Source of the DNA: CAYGZQ01 sp964354375 [NCBI: uncultured Planctomycetota bacterium]
GTDB taxonomy: Bacteria > JAJVIF01 > JAPKYR01
DNA: 64,000 nucleotides
Reading direction: 5' to 3'
Assembly (NCBI GenBank): GCA_964354375.1
Contig: CAYGZQ010000013.1
Span: 11,984-75,983 of the forward strand
The notes below the pieces were generated by a model that was given only the letters and a program-made list of their open reading frames with translations, made no database searches and was not told where the DNA came from. The position numbers and the translations under genes are program-made. Below are positions 43,771-51,475 of the stretch, piece by piece. The first letter of the stretch is position 1. Each line of letters begins with the position of its first letter.

Positions 43771-43818
43771 GTAGCACGCGCATCCCAATGTAGCACGCGC
43801 ATCTTGCGCGTGGTTCTT
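43771..43818. repeat. Palindromic repeat family R1, copy E (tandem left halves)
   Basis: A partial left half (GTAGCACGCGCATC, 43771-43784) is followed by a complete one (GTAGCACGCGCATCTTG then CGCGTGGTTCTT, 43790-43818). No right half is present. Confidence 0.65.
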
Positions 43819-43860
43819 CATGTTGCAAACGGAGCAGTCCGGAGAGTACTCTGGCGTCAC

Positions 43861-44682
43861 ATGGGCAAAGAGCAGCGTCTGATTGAGTTCGAGAAAGCCC
43901 GGCCGCTCGGGATCGGGCGCCTGACCGCGTGCGTTCCGTCCACGGAAAAGCAAAGGGGTCTTTTGATCGGGAGCACGAAGGGTCTTTATCATATGAGCAA
44001 TTCGGAATCGAAGGTGCGACGTGTCAGGAATCGTCCTGTTGGGTACCTCTTATCAAGTGAAGATGGGGTGGTGTGCTACGAGGAGGCGGGGGGGCACGGA
44101 AGAATAGCGGTGCTGGACACCGACCTCGAGGAGCGCATTGTCGACGATCAACTGGCCAGGGAGATCAATCCGAAGGCGTGCACGTGCGACGGTCTGCTGA
44201 TTCTGCACCGCGACGCAATCGAGCGCATGGACCTGTCGACGCGGGAGCGACGGAGGCTTGCCGAGTTTGAGCCGGCCATTACCGTGGGGCCGTTCGCGAG
44301 CGTGAAGGGCGGCTATGAATTTCTGGCTGTCCACCGGGGGGCGCATTGGCCGACCTGGCTGTACAGGCTCGATATCAGGGGCGAACGTTGCGAGGAAGCT
44401 GTCCTGAGCAGAATCGCCCAGGCTGAGGACCCGATCTTTCCGCGAGTCTTCCTGCCGCTTCCCACCGGCGACTATTTCATCGTTCCGCAGGGGCAGTCTG
44501 TGTTCCAGACCTACCGACTGTTTTCCGGTGCAAAGCCCGAGATGAAGACATGGTCGCTGGTGGCGATACCGGGGGACGCACATCCGGTCGGAATTGTCTT
44601 GATGGACGGGAAGCTGTACGCGGCGGGTGCGGATTGCCTGTTGATTTTCAAGCCCGGGGAAGAGCTTCTGCGCGGCTCCTGA
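43861..44682 (+). CDS. Cytoplasmic protein of unknown function, possibly propeller-like
   Basis: Encodes 273 residues with no signal peptide or membrane segment. Short strand repeats (RGLLIGSTKGLYHMS, VGYLLSSEDGVVCYEE, GRIAVLDTDLEERIVDD, CDGLLILHRDAIERMDLS, GDYFIVPQGQSVFQTYRL, GKLYAAGADCLLIFKPG) are spaced roughly as in a beta-propeller. No family recognised. ATG 43861 is the first good start after the repeat at 43771-43818; the GGAGAG further upstream is poorly spaced, so the start is uncertain. It is followed after 77 bases by a lipoprotein gene with its own extended -10 box. Confidence 0.6.
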   Translation: MGKEQRLIEFEKARPLGIGRLTACVPSTEKQRGLLIGSTKGLYHMSNSESKVRRVRNRPVGYLLSSEDGVVCYEEAGGHGRIAVLDTDLEERIVDDQLAREINPKACTCDGLLILHRDAIERMDLSTRERRRLAEFEPAITVGPFASVKGGYEFLAVHRGAHWPTWLYRLDIRGERCEEAVLSRIAQAEDPIFPRVFLPLPTGDYFIVPQGQSVFQTYRLFSGAKPEMKTWSLVAIPGDAHPVGIVLMDGKLYAAGADCLLIFKPGEELLRGS

Positions 44683-44701
44683 AGCCATTTGCGCTATTCC
44701 A

Positions 44702-44710
44702 TGATATAAT
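44702..44710 (+). promoter_or_regulatory. Extended -10 promoter element for GFDV lipoprotein 8
   Basis: TGATATAAT, an extended consensus -10 box, lies 49 bases before ATG 44760. Confidence 0.5.
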
Positions 44711-44759
44711 GCGTAGAGGTGTAGGAGTATTAGGTAATCTCTGTTCATGGAGGGAAAGC

Positions 44760-46901
44760 ATGGCTCGCAACCTGTTTCTTACAGTGAGCATGTTTCTGGT
44801 GTGCGCGATGTTATCCTGCTCAGGCGGTTTGGGCGCGCCGGTGAGTCCCGCCGGCAGCGCGTCGGGGACCGGTTCGTCCCTTGCGGCTCAGCAGACCCCT
44901 GATTCGAGCGGGAGTAGCCGCTATCTCTGGGGATACTGGACCATGCGCTGGAATCCCGAGGCGCAGAAGCTCGAGGCGATACCGCTCCGCACGACGGAGC
45001 TGCATGTCAATGTGGTTAGAGCCCTCGAGGACGGGATGTGTCTGACCTGCCTGGTGATCGGGAAGAACGAGTTCAATGCGGACGGAGACCTCGAAGTGCA
45101 CATTTTCATAATACATCCCGTGGAAGACACCCCGGAATTCGATGCGGACGTGTTCACTGGGTTCGATGTGAGAGGAATCGCGATCTTTGAGGGCACATAT
45201 TATTTCGATGAAAACGGACTGAAGACAAGCTGGCACGAGTACGACGAGTTTACCCTGGTGAATGCGGACGGATACACGAAGCTATGGTCTCCGGCAGCGT
45301 ACCCCCCGGACTGGTTCGGTCGCCCGATTTTCGAGTACTACCCCGGGAAATACGAAGCGAACGGGTCGCAGCTTTCGACCACGCTGAACCCGTTCCGCGC
45401 ATTCTATACATTGTCCGAGCGTCGCACGTTCGAAGCGCTTGGTCAGGACGAGAGGATCTTCACAATCCGCTTCCCCCACGATCCCGGCGTCCCTCTTGAG
45501 TTCGGCTACGCGGTGGACGCAAGCTGGGCGGCGCCCTCGAATCTCGATAACCCGCTTGTGCCGGATGATTTCCCGCCAAACGCGAACGCGATAGAAGCCT
45601 ACAGGATCACCGCCGAATTCTCGGGCTCCCTGACTCCCATAGGCGGACAGAGCTTTGTTCTCATACATGTCTATGACTGGCAGGGGAACGGAACCATTGC
45701 ATCGGTGTCTCTTGAAGCTCCGGACCTGTTCAATGGTATCGTGACTGCCAACCATGCCGCCGATTTTCCGACCTACTCCGAGTTTACGGCCACCATTAAC
45801 AACGGCCTGCTGGCGGACCTTGGGACATATCCGGTGTTGATCACCGTCGAGGACACAGCCACGGTGGCGATAGTCGGAAAAATAAACGCCTACGATGTCT
45901 TCACTATTGATGTGATCCCGCCTCTGGATCTGCTCGAAACCGTGCCCCTCGCTTGCGACCCTATCGAGGGCGATTTCGATACCGTCACCCAGACCTGCTA
46001 CTTCGCCCCCGTACCCGGCGTGCTGAACAAGCGAATCATGGGAATCGACTCGACTTTCAATGTCGTGACCGGTTTCCCCAAGGTCCTCGCGACCGGAGGG
46101 ATCGGACTCTGCGGCGTCAAGTCGGAGATTTACCTGGCGACGGACATCGGGACCCCCGATTTCGAGGACGACATCAGCGTGTTCGACATAGACGCAAAGG
46201 CGCTGAAGTATGCGATCGACATAGTCACCCCGAACGGGTCGGCGAAACCTATCGATTTCGTCGCCTACGACCTGATGGCCGAGGTCTGGGTTTCCAGGTT
46301 CAACGACAACCTTGTAGGTGTCTTTTTCGCCGACAACGCGAACCCGGACATCACTGGTATCGACCTTGATGGAACGGGTCCGACAACTCTGGCGCTGGAC
46401 GACGCAAACTACCAGGTTTTCGTGGCGTGCGACGGGAGCGACACGATAGCGGTCATCGACGGATACGGGCACAGCCTCAAGGGCACGATCGAGCTGAACA
46501 CGCCGCTGGTGAGTCCCGATCCGCTGCTTCCGGCCGTCATTGGTATGGCCTACGTGCCGTCTTCGAACATGTTGTATGCCACAACGCTGGGAGCCGGGAA
46601 AGTGGAATACTACGATCTCAGCGACTACAGCTACAAAGGCTCGATCCAGTTGATGCCGGAAGATACCGGAGCGGTGGTCGGACTCGTGTACGATCCGGGT
46701 CTGAATATCCTGGTGGCCACCGGCCAGGTGGCATCGGGCCACGGACATCTCTGGGCCATCGATCCGGTCGCGAACGAGGAAATCTACGATGCGGAGACGA
46801 CGGGCATGAACCCGAGCTTCCCCGGCATCGATAAGGTCAACCACATACTGTTTGTGCCCGATCCGATCGGCCACGTCGACATCTTCAAAATCGTGAATTA
46901 G
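44760..46901 (+). CDS. GFDV-family lipoprotein 8 with YVTN-type propeller tail
   Basis: Encodes 713 residues; lipobox Ala-Met-Leu-Ser before the Cys at residue 20, followed by SGGLGAPVSPAG. GFDV domain about residues 53-308: LWGYWTMRW, CLTCLVIG, FTGFDVRG, NADGYTKLWSP, YYPGKYEANG, AVDASWAAP and VYDWQGN. A linker that also matches lipoprotein 2 (VSLEAPDLFNG) leads to a C-terminal propeller of the YVTN/YncE sort, with VFDIDAKALKYAIDI, VFVACDGSDTIAVIDGYGHS, MLYATTLGAGKVEYYDLSD and ILVATGQVAS. GGAGGG stands 5 bases before the ATG. Sister of lipoprotein 2, although that one carries a beta-helix instead of a propeller. Confidence 0.84.
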   Translation: MARNLFLTVSMFLVCAMLSCSGGLGAPVSPAGSASGTGSSLAAQQTPDSSGSSRYLWGYWTMRWNPEAQKLEAIPLRTTELHVNVVRALEDGMCLTCLVIGKNEFNADGDLEVHIFIIHPVEDTPEFDADVFTGFDVRGIAIFEGTYYFDENGLKTSWHEYDEFTLVNADGYTKLWSPAAYPPDWFGRPIFEYYPGKYEANGSQLSTTLNPFRAFYTLSERRTFEALGQDERIFTIRFPHDPGVPLEFGYAVDASWAAPSNLDNPLVPDDFPPNANAIEAYRITAEFSGSLTPIGGQSFVLIHVYDWQGNGTIASVSLEAPDLFNGIVTANHAADFPTYSEFTATINNGLLADLGTYPVLITVEDTATVAIVGKINAYDVFTIDVIPPLDLLETVPLACDPIEGDFDTVTQTCYFAPVPGVLNKRIMGIDSTFNVVTGFPKVLATGGIGLCGVKSEIYLATDIGTPDFEDDISVFDIDAKALKYAIDIVTPNGSAKPIDFVAYDLMAEVWVSRFNDNLVGVFFADNANPDITGIDLDGTGPTTLALDDANYQVFVACDGSDTIAVIDGYGHSLKGTIELNTPLVSPDPLLPAVIGMAYVPSSNMLYATTLGAGKVEYYDLSDYSYKGSIQLMPEDTGAVVGLVYDPGLNILVATGQVASGHGHLWAIDPVANEEIYDAETTGMNPSFPGIDKVNHILFVPDPIGHVDIFKIVN

Positions 46902-46928
46902 TAAACAGGGGGAACGACGACCAAAATC

Positions 46929-46991
46929 CGGCTCGGCAGGAGCCTCGCCCTCCCATCGGTACCGTTCGGGTGTGAGGCACTTGCCGAGCCG
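46929..46991. repeat. Inverted repeat R3
   Basis: Imperfect 18-base arms (CGGCTCGGCAGGAGCCTC and GAGGCACTTGCCGAGCCG) 27 bases apart, between lipoprotein 8 and the convergent ammonia-lyase gene. It resembles the REP-like elements dispersed in many bacterial genomes and may also stop transcription. Confidence 0.65.
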
Positions 46992-47007
46992 TTCTGTTGC
47001 TGAAGGC

Positions 47008-48543
47008 CTAGTGATTCAGGCTTATGTCGATCTCGCCGATCTCGGACTCGACGGCATCGACCACTTCTCCCGACCACACAAGCTCCCCGCACTTGATGAC
47101 ATCGTGATACAGCACCCTGTCGTCGACAAGCCTCGTGACATACTTCCGGATGACATCGTACGCCACCTTCGACCCCTTTCCGGGTTTACTGGGAGCGCGG
47201 AAGTCGAAAGCCTGCGCAGCCGACATCATCTCGATGCCGATGACATTGGCCACGTTCTTGAGCACCTCGTTGAACTTGCGGATCGCAATCGGGCCCATGC
47301 TGACGTGATCCTCCTGGTCGGCTGAAACGGAGATGGAGTCGCAGCTTGCCGGGTGGCAGAAGACCTTGTTCTCGCTGACGAGGCTGGCGGCGGTGTACTG
47401 AGCGACCATGAGGCCGGAATTCAGGCCGCGACCCTCGACGAGGAAGTCGGGCAGTCCGGACAGTACCGGGTTCAAAAGACGGTTCGTGTGTCGCTCGGAG
47501 AGATCGGCCAGCTCGGCGACCGCGATTGTGAGGTAGTCGATCGCGAGGCCGATGCCCTGGCCGTGGAAATTGCCGCCGGCGATGTGCATTTTTTCGTCCG
47601 GGAAAAACAGGGGATTGTCGGCGGCGGAATTAAGCTCCTGCTCGATCCAGTCTTTGGCGAAGTGCCAGATATCGATTGTGGGGCCCTGTACCTGCGGCGT
47701 GCATCGCATCGAGTACCCGTCCTGCACTTTCCCGGACTTGTCGGCCATGATCTCGCTGTCGGCGAAGACGGCATTGAGATAATGGGCGACGGTCATCTGG
47801 CCCTTGTGCGGTCGGGCGGCGTGAAGCTTGGGATGGTAGGCTTTGAGCACTCCCTTGAGCGCGTCTATTGTCATCGCGGCCGCGATAATGGCTGCCTTGA
47901 TAAGGCGGCGGGCGTCGGTGAGCTGTATGCAGGCCTCGCCCGTCATCATTTGCGAGCCGTTGATCAGACCCAGTCCTTCCTTGTAGAAAAGCTCCAGGGG
48001 TTTCAGGCCGACCTTTTTCATGGCCTCGGCGCCCGGCATGCGCACGCCGTCCACCCAGGCCTCGCCCTCGCCCAGGCACACTTCCGCAAGCTGGGACAGC
48101 GGGCTTAAGTCGCCGGACGTTCCGACGGAACCCTTCTCGTTAACGATGGGAACCACACCGCGATTGAACATCTCTGCGTAGAAATCGGCGGTGCTCTCGC
48201 GCACGCCGGTATGCCCGTTCGCGATCACGTTGGCCCTCGCGACCATGGCGGCGCGGACCCTCTCGGGAGGGAACAGGCCGCCGCAACCCGCTGCGTGTGA
48301 GTATATGATCCGTTTCTGCAGCTCGCCTCCCATCGCGGGATCGATGCGTATGCGGGCGAACTCGCCGATGCCGGTGGTTACGCCGTAGATGGCCTCCCCG
48401 CTGTCGACAAGCTCCCTCACCACGGCCTCGCATTTCCTGATCTTCTCTCTCGCCTCTTTCGAGAACGAAATCCTGCCGCCTTCTTTTGCGATGCCGGCAA
48501 CCTGATCGATGGTAAGGCTTACGCCGTCAAGGATGACATCCAT
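47008..48543 (-). CDS. hutH: Histidine ammonia-lyase family protein (TSG variant)
   Basis: Encodes 511 residues, usual for this family, which removes ammonia from histidine (or another aromatic amino acid) without added cofactor. The self-made MIO electrophile normally comes from Ala-Ser-Gly; here the motif is GSVGTSGDLSPL, so the first residue is Thr (about residue 142). Features favouring histidine over phenylalanine are the Ser-His pair in IIYSHAAG and the Glu in SADQEDHVSMG. ATG 48543 is chosen because GGGAG lies 8 bases before it. No other histidine-degradation genes (hutU, hutI, hutG) are near, so a tyrosine or other aromatic substrate, or a scattered pathway, remains possible. Confidence 0.85.
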   Translation of the reverse strand: MDVILDGVSLTIDQVAGIAKEGGRISFSKEAREKIRKCEAVVRELVDSGEAIYGVTTGIGEFARIRIDPAMGGELQKRIIYSHAAGCGGLFPPERVRAAMVARANVIANGHTGVRESTADFYAEMFNRGVVPIVNEKGSVGTSGDLSPLSQLAEVCLGEGEAWVDGVRMPGAEAMKKVGLKPLELFYKEGLGLINGSQMMTGEACIQLTDARRLIKAAIIAAAMTIDALKGVLKAYHPKLHAARPHKGQMTVAHYLNAVFADSEIMADKSGKVQDGYSMRCTPQVQGPTIDIWHFAKDWIEQELNSAADNPLFFPDEKMHIAGGNFHGQGIGLAIDYLTIAVAELADLSERHTNRLLNPVLSGLPDFLVEGRGLNSGLMVAQYTAASLVSENKVFCHPASCDSISVSADQEDHVSMGPIAIRKFNEVLKNVANVIGIEMMSAAQAFDFRAPSKPGKGSKVAYDVIRKYVTRLVDDRVLYHDVIKCGELVWSGEVVDAVESEIGEIDISLNH

Positions 48544-48618
48544 GTATCTCACTCCCGTGAAAATGTGCTCCTGAGAAACCCGCGTATTCTACCAGCTTGG
48601 GTACTACGGGACAACAGG

Positions 48619-48689
48619 CCGGGTCCGCCGCCTTTCCAGGCGGCATCTTATTGACTAATCAGAGCCGACTGGAAAGTCGGCGCACCCGG
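48619..48689. repeat. Inverted repeat R4
   Basis: Outer bases CCGGGT and ACCCGG enclose two palindromic cores, GCCGCCTTTCCAGGCGGC and GCCGACTGGAAAGTCGGC, separated by about 19 bases. The TTTCCA/TGGAAA centre resembles that of the repeat at 53930-53998, suggesting related elements. Confidence 0.65.
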
Positions 48690-48735
48690 CAACTGATTCA
48701 AGGGTGATCCGGTCCAGTTCAATGTCGGCGCTCTT

Positions 48736-49206
48736 TCACTTCTCCTGTTCAACTGCGATAACGGTCGGCTCGATTGCGATGTCGGCGTTCACGCTGTGAG
48801 CCATGAAGCACATCTTATGGGCTCTCTCAATGTAAGCGCGCGCCGTTTCTACATCGCTTTCGTTTCTCACCACAACTCTGGGCCTGATAGTCATCTTCGT
48901 GAATCTGATGGTGACGCCGTCATTTTCGAGAAGTCCTTCTGTTTCCGATTCATATGAGACGAACTCGAAGTTCTTGCGCAGGCAGTAGCTGACAAAGGAG
49001 GCCAGCAGGCAGGAGTTCACGGAGGCAAGAAGAAGCTCCCCGGGAGGCCATCGCCCCGGAGGTCCCCCGGAATCGATCGGCGAACCTCCGTCAATCGAGC
49101 TCGTTCCCTGGGACGTGATCTGCCAGGTGCGATCACCGGTCCATGCTGCGGATACCCTGTAAGTGTGAGGCTTGAAGGTTTTTTCCTTATCAGGTTTCTC
49201 GTTCAT
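48736..49206 (-). CDS. OsmC/Ohr-family protein
   Basis: Encodes 156 cytoplasmic residues. The two family cysteines are in place: LASVNSCLLASFVSYC and RAHKMCFMAHSVNADI. OsmC/Ohr proteins reduce organic hydroperoxides with this cysteine pair; the PPGELLLASVNSC and MTIRPRVVV strings fit the OsmC side. The N-terminus (MNEKPDKEKTF) is charged. The ribosome binding site is weak (AAGG about 10 bases upstream). It lies just after the terminator of the Ig-like lipoprotein gene, so it should have its own promoter, which I cannot pinpoint. Confidence 0.85.
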   Translation of the reverse strand: MNEKPDKEKTFKPHTYRVSAAWTGDRTWQITSQGTSSIDGGSPIDSGGPPGRWPPGELLLASVNSCLLASFVSYCLRKNFEFVSYESETEGLLENDGVTIRFTKMTIRPRVVVRNESDVETARAYIERAHKMCFMAHSVNADIAIEPTVIAVEQEK

Positions 49207-49230
49207 GGGGCATCAACCTTCGTAAGTCAC

Positions 49231-49254
49231 AAAAAACCCCGGACAGAGCCGGGG
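49231..49254 (-). terminator. Intrinsic terminator of the Ig-like lipoprotein gene
   Basis: Minus strand: CCCCGG, loop CTCTGT, CCGGGG and six T. Confidence 0.85.
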
Positions 49255-49299
49255 ACTATTTCCGTGCTGCCGAGCGAGCAACTACGCCTGGGCGTCCTG

Positions 49300-49992
49300 T
49301 TATTCCCGGACTATGACAGTGACGTAGTTCGAGACAACGCCTATATACTCGCAGCTCACGACGGTGGTGCCGACGGGTCCGGTCGCCCGGAAGAGACCGT
49401 ACAGCGAGCCCCATGCGTACGCATTGTCGGCGTCGATGATGAAGCCGGGCTTGTCGTCTGAGACGCGCCAGTCGACCAGGTTAGTGACAACCTGGCTCGT
49501 GCCGTTCGAGTAGTAGGCGGTGGCCTCAAACTGCGCGGTCTGGCCGATCGGAACGGAGACCCAGGTCGGCTCGACCTGCAGGGCCGACAGAATCACAGGC
49601 TGAGGTCCGCCGGTCCCTGGGATTTCGGGGCCTTCCACGACGATCACGATCGCCTGGCTCGTAACGCCCTTGTAAGAGCATGTTATCGAGGCCGTCCCCC
49701 CACCCACGGCGTGCAGGATGCCCTTGGCAAGTATCTCGATCACTTTCGTGTCGCTCGACATCCAGTCGGCATAGGCGGTGATCCTGTAGGTCGCGGTGCC
49801 GGAATAGATTCCCGTGGCGCCGACCGCGAAAACCTGACCGGGTCTCATCGAGCCGGGATCGTTGAAGATGTTGATCTGCAACAGGGCCCCCTTGGGCTCC
49901 AGGCTCGGCGTGATGCTGCCTCTGCAGCCCAGTCCGAACAGGACGGCGATGACGGCCAGCGGCAGAATTATTCGGAACATGGATACGCGCAT
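49300..49992 (-). CDS. Ig-like (BIG2-type) lipoprotein
   Basis: Encodes 230 residues. The signal ends Leu-Phe-Gly-Leu-Gly before Cys23, followed by RGSITPS. Two bacterial Ig-like domains of the BIG2 kind are visible: the first with YRITAYADWMSSDTKVIEIL then GTASITCSYKGV, the second with VEPTWVSVPIGQTAQFEATA, VVTNLVDWRVSD and TVVSCEYIGV. Such domains are structural or adhesive modules on the cell surface. GGAGG lies 8 bases before ATG 49992. Single-gene unit with its own terminator. Confidence 0.82.
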   Translation of the reverse strand: MRVSMFRIILPLAVIAVLFGLGCRGSITPSLEPKGALLQINIFNDPGSMRPGQVFAVGATGIYSGTATYRITAYADWMSSDTKVIEILAKGILHAVGGGTASITCSYKGVTSQAIVIVVEGPEIPGTGGPQPVILSALQVEPTWVSVPIGQTAQFEATAYYSNGTSQVVTNLVDWRVSDDKPGFIIDADNAYAWGSLYGLFRATGPVGTTVVSCEYIGVVSNYVTVIVRE

Positions 49993-50147
49993 CTAGCGCA
50001 CCTCCGAAGGAGTTCGACAGATAGAAACCAACCCGGCGGTCAGACCGTCCCGGTTGAATCGGCATAGTAGCATCAGCCGTTCGCAGGTGTCAAGGTTTGA
50101 GCCGAAATGCTGAGGAGCGATCTGCAAACATGCATCGGCACAACCAC

Positions 50148-50180
50148 AAGCGGGGATGCGGTCCGGCCCCATCCCCGCTT
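50148..50180. terminator. Strong hairpin at the end of the minus-strand lipoprotein module
   Basis: An 11-bp stem (AAGCGGGGATG and complement) with an 11-base loop, 10 bases after the stop of GFDV lipoprotein 9. T-runs on either side are poor, so termination strength is uncertain. Confidence 0.5.
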
Positions 50181-50189
50181 TGATTTCAA

Positions 50190-51455
50190 TCACCACTCCC
50201 CGTCGGGAGCTTCCATGGCTACGTCGAGCAGATGCCATTCGAGCGAAAGTAGAGTATGCGTATCAGGGTTCTTGATGTTCAGCCTGAAAATATACGGCAC
50301 TTCCGCGGGCAAGAAGTCCGGCTGATTCTCATATACCTCCGGATAGAGAGCTGTGTAGAAGGAGGGTCCCTGATTTGGTCCTGCGAAGACGTAGTCATCG
50401 GGTTCGCCATTGGGATCCGGCATCAAATCGTTATTCGCGATGCCATTGTCAACGATCCCAGCTTCTTGAGCCACCCACTTAGTCTTGAAATAATCGTTCC
50501 AGAGTTTGACATGCCAGTGGATTTTTGCGCCGTTCACTTCCGAAGGAGCATCTGGGTCGATCGGGGCATCCTGAGTGATGTAGAACTCGTACGGCATCGG
50601 CGAGTTCGCCTCGGGCCCGAAGTCGGTTGCCGGGTTTACGACGGGTGTCTTCACCGGCGGCGCCCAGTGCGCGTATATCGCGTACGACGCCTGAATCGGG
50701 CCATCAGAGGGGGGCCTGATTATGTACGTGCGAGTGACGGTCTTCCCGGCCTCAAACATGTGCCTCGTCTCGTTCGAGTAGTACCTCTTGAAGGCATTGA
50801 TCGTTCCCAGGTTCTCCCCCGACGCCCACTTGCCGGGATAATAGCCGAAGATCGGCAGACCCTCGTCAAGATCATGATCCGTCGGGTGCGGATTGTCTGG
50901 AGAGAATATGGTTGTCCACCCGTCAGGACTAGTCAGTTCTGCGTCGCCTTTTTCGTGAGACGACCATCTCCCTTTCCACTCTCCGGGATCGTCGATTCCC
51001 GCGATGATCCACAGGTCGTCGTCAGGCCAGTTCTGCGAGGCGGGGAACATTATGATGCCCTTGACGTCGAAGCCGGTGCAGTACTTATTGTCCGCAGGCC
51101 ATGGATGCCTGATGGAGATATCAACTGATACGTCCCCGCCCGCTGTCAGATGAATGTTTGAAAGCTTCAGGCAGTCCATGCAAGGAGCGACCTCGAGGAG
51201 CTTGACCACATTGAGGTGGTAACCCCATTCCCCCGATGCCGTCCGATCAAGAGTGGCAGTCCCGTATGAGCCGTCTCTGCCGATCTCGAGGTTGTAAAGG
51301 CCCCACTTCAGATATTGCCCCATGTCGCTCCTTGATGTGCCTTGAGGCGCCGCATTCATGAAAAGTGACAGGTTGCCGATCGGGTCCCTCCCGGTGCTTC
51401 GGCTGCACCCTATGGAGAGAACAAACATAACCAGAAGGAATATGCGTCCTTTCAT
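50190..51455 (-). CDS. GFDV-family lipoprotein 9 (short form, domain only)
   Basis: Encodes 421 residues; lipobox Val-Leu-Ser-Ile-Gly before Cys17, followed by SRSTGRDPIG. Domain motifs: LKWGLYNLEI, CMDCLKLSNIH, IRHPWP, CTGFDVKG, SPDGWTTIFSP, YYPGKWASG, ETRHMF and IYAHWAPP. The final DWQ motif is replaced by VKLWNDYF, as fits its short sister at 28085, which also ends without a second module. ATG 51455 has AAGGAGG just before it, overlapping the region of the upstream gene's stop at 51476, so translation is probably coupled. Second gene of a two-gene module. Confidence 0.8.
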   Translation of the reverse strand: MKGRIFLLVMFVLSIGCSRSTGRDPIGNLSLFMNAAPQGTSRSDMGQYLKWGLYNLEIGRDGSYGTATLDRTASGEWGYHLNVVKLLEVAPCMDCLKLSNIHLTAGGDVSVDISIRHPWPADNKYCTGFDVKGIIMFPASQNWPDDDLWIIAGIDDPGEWKGRWSSHEKGDAELTSPDGWTTIFSPDNPHPTDHDLDEGLPIFGYYPGKWASGENLGTINAFKRYYSNETRHMFEAGKTVTRTYIIRPPSDGPIQASYAIYAHWAPPVKTPVVNPATDFGPEANSPMPYEFYITQDAPIDPDAPSEVNGAKIHWHVKLWNDYFKTKWVAQEAGIVDNGIANNDLMPDPNGEPDDYVFAGPNQGPSFYTALYPEVYENQPDFLPAEVPYIFRLNIKNPDTHTLLSLEWHLLDVAMEAPDGEW

Positions 51456-51475
51456 GAGAAACCTCCTTTGAAGTG

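Noticed and set aside
622-43818. R1 copies as a CRISPR array
   Set aside because: Copies are kilobases apart, differ in form and have no regular spacers or cas genes nearby.
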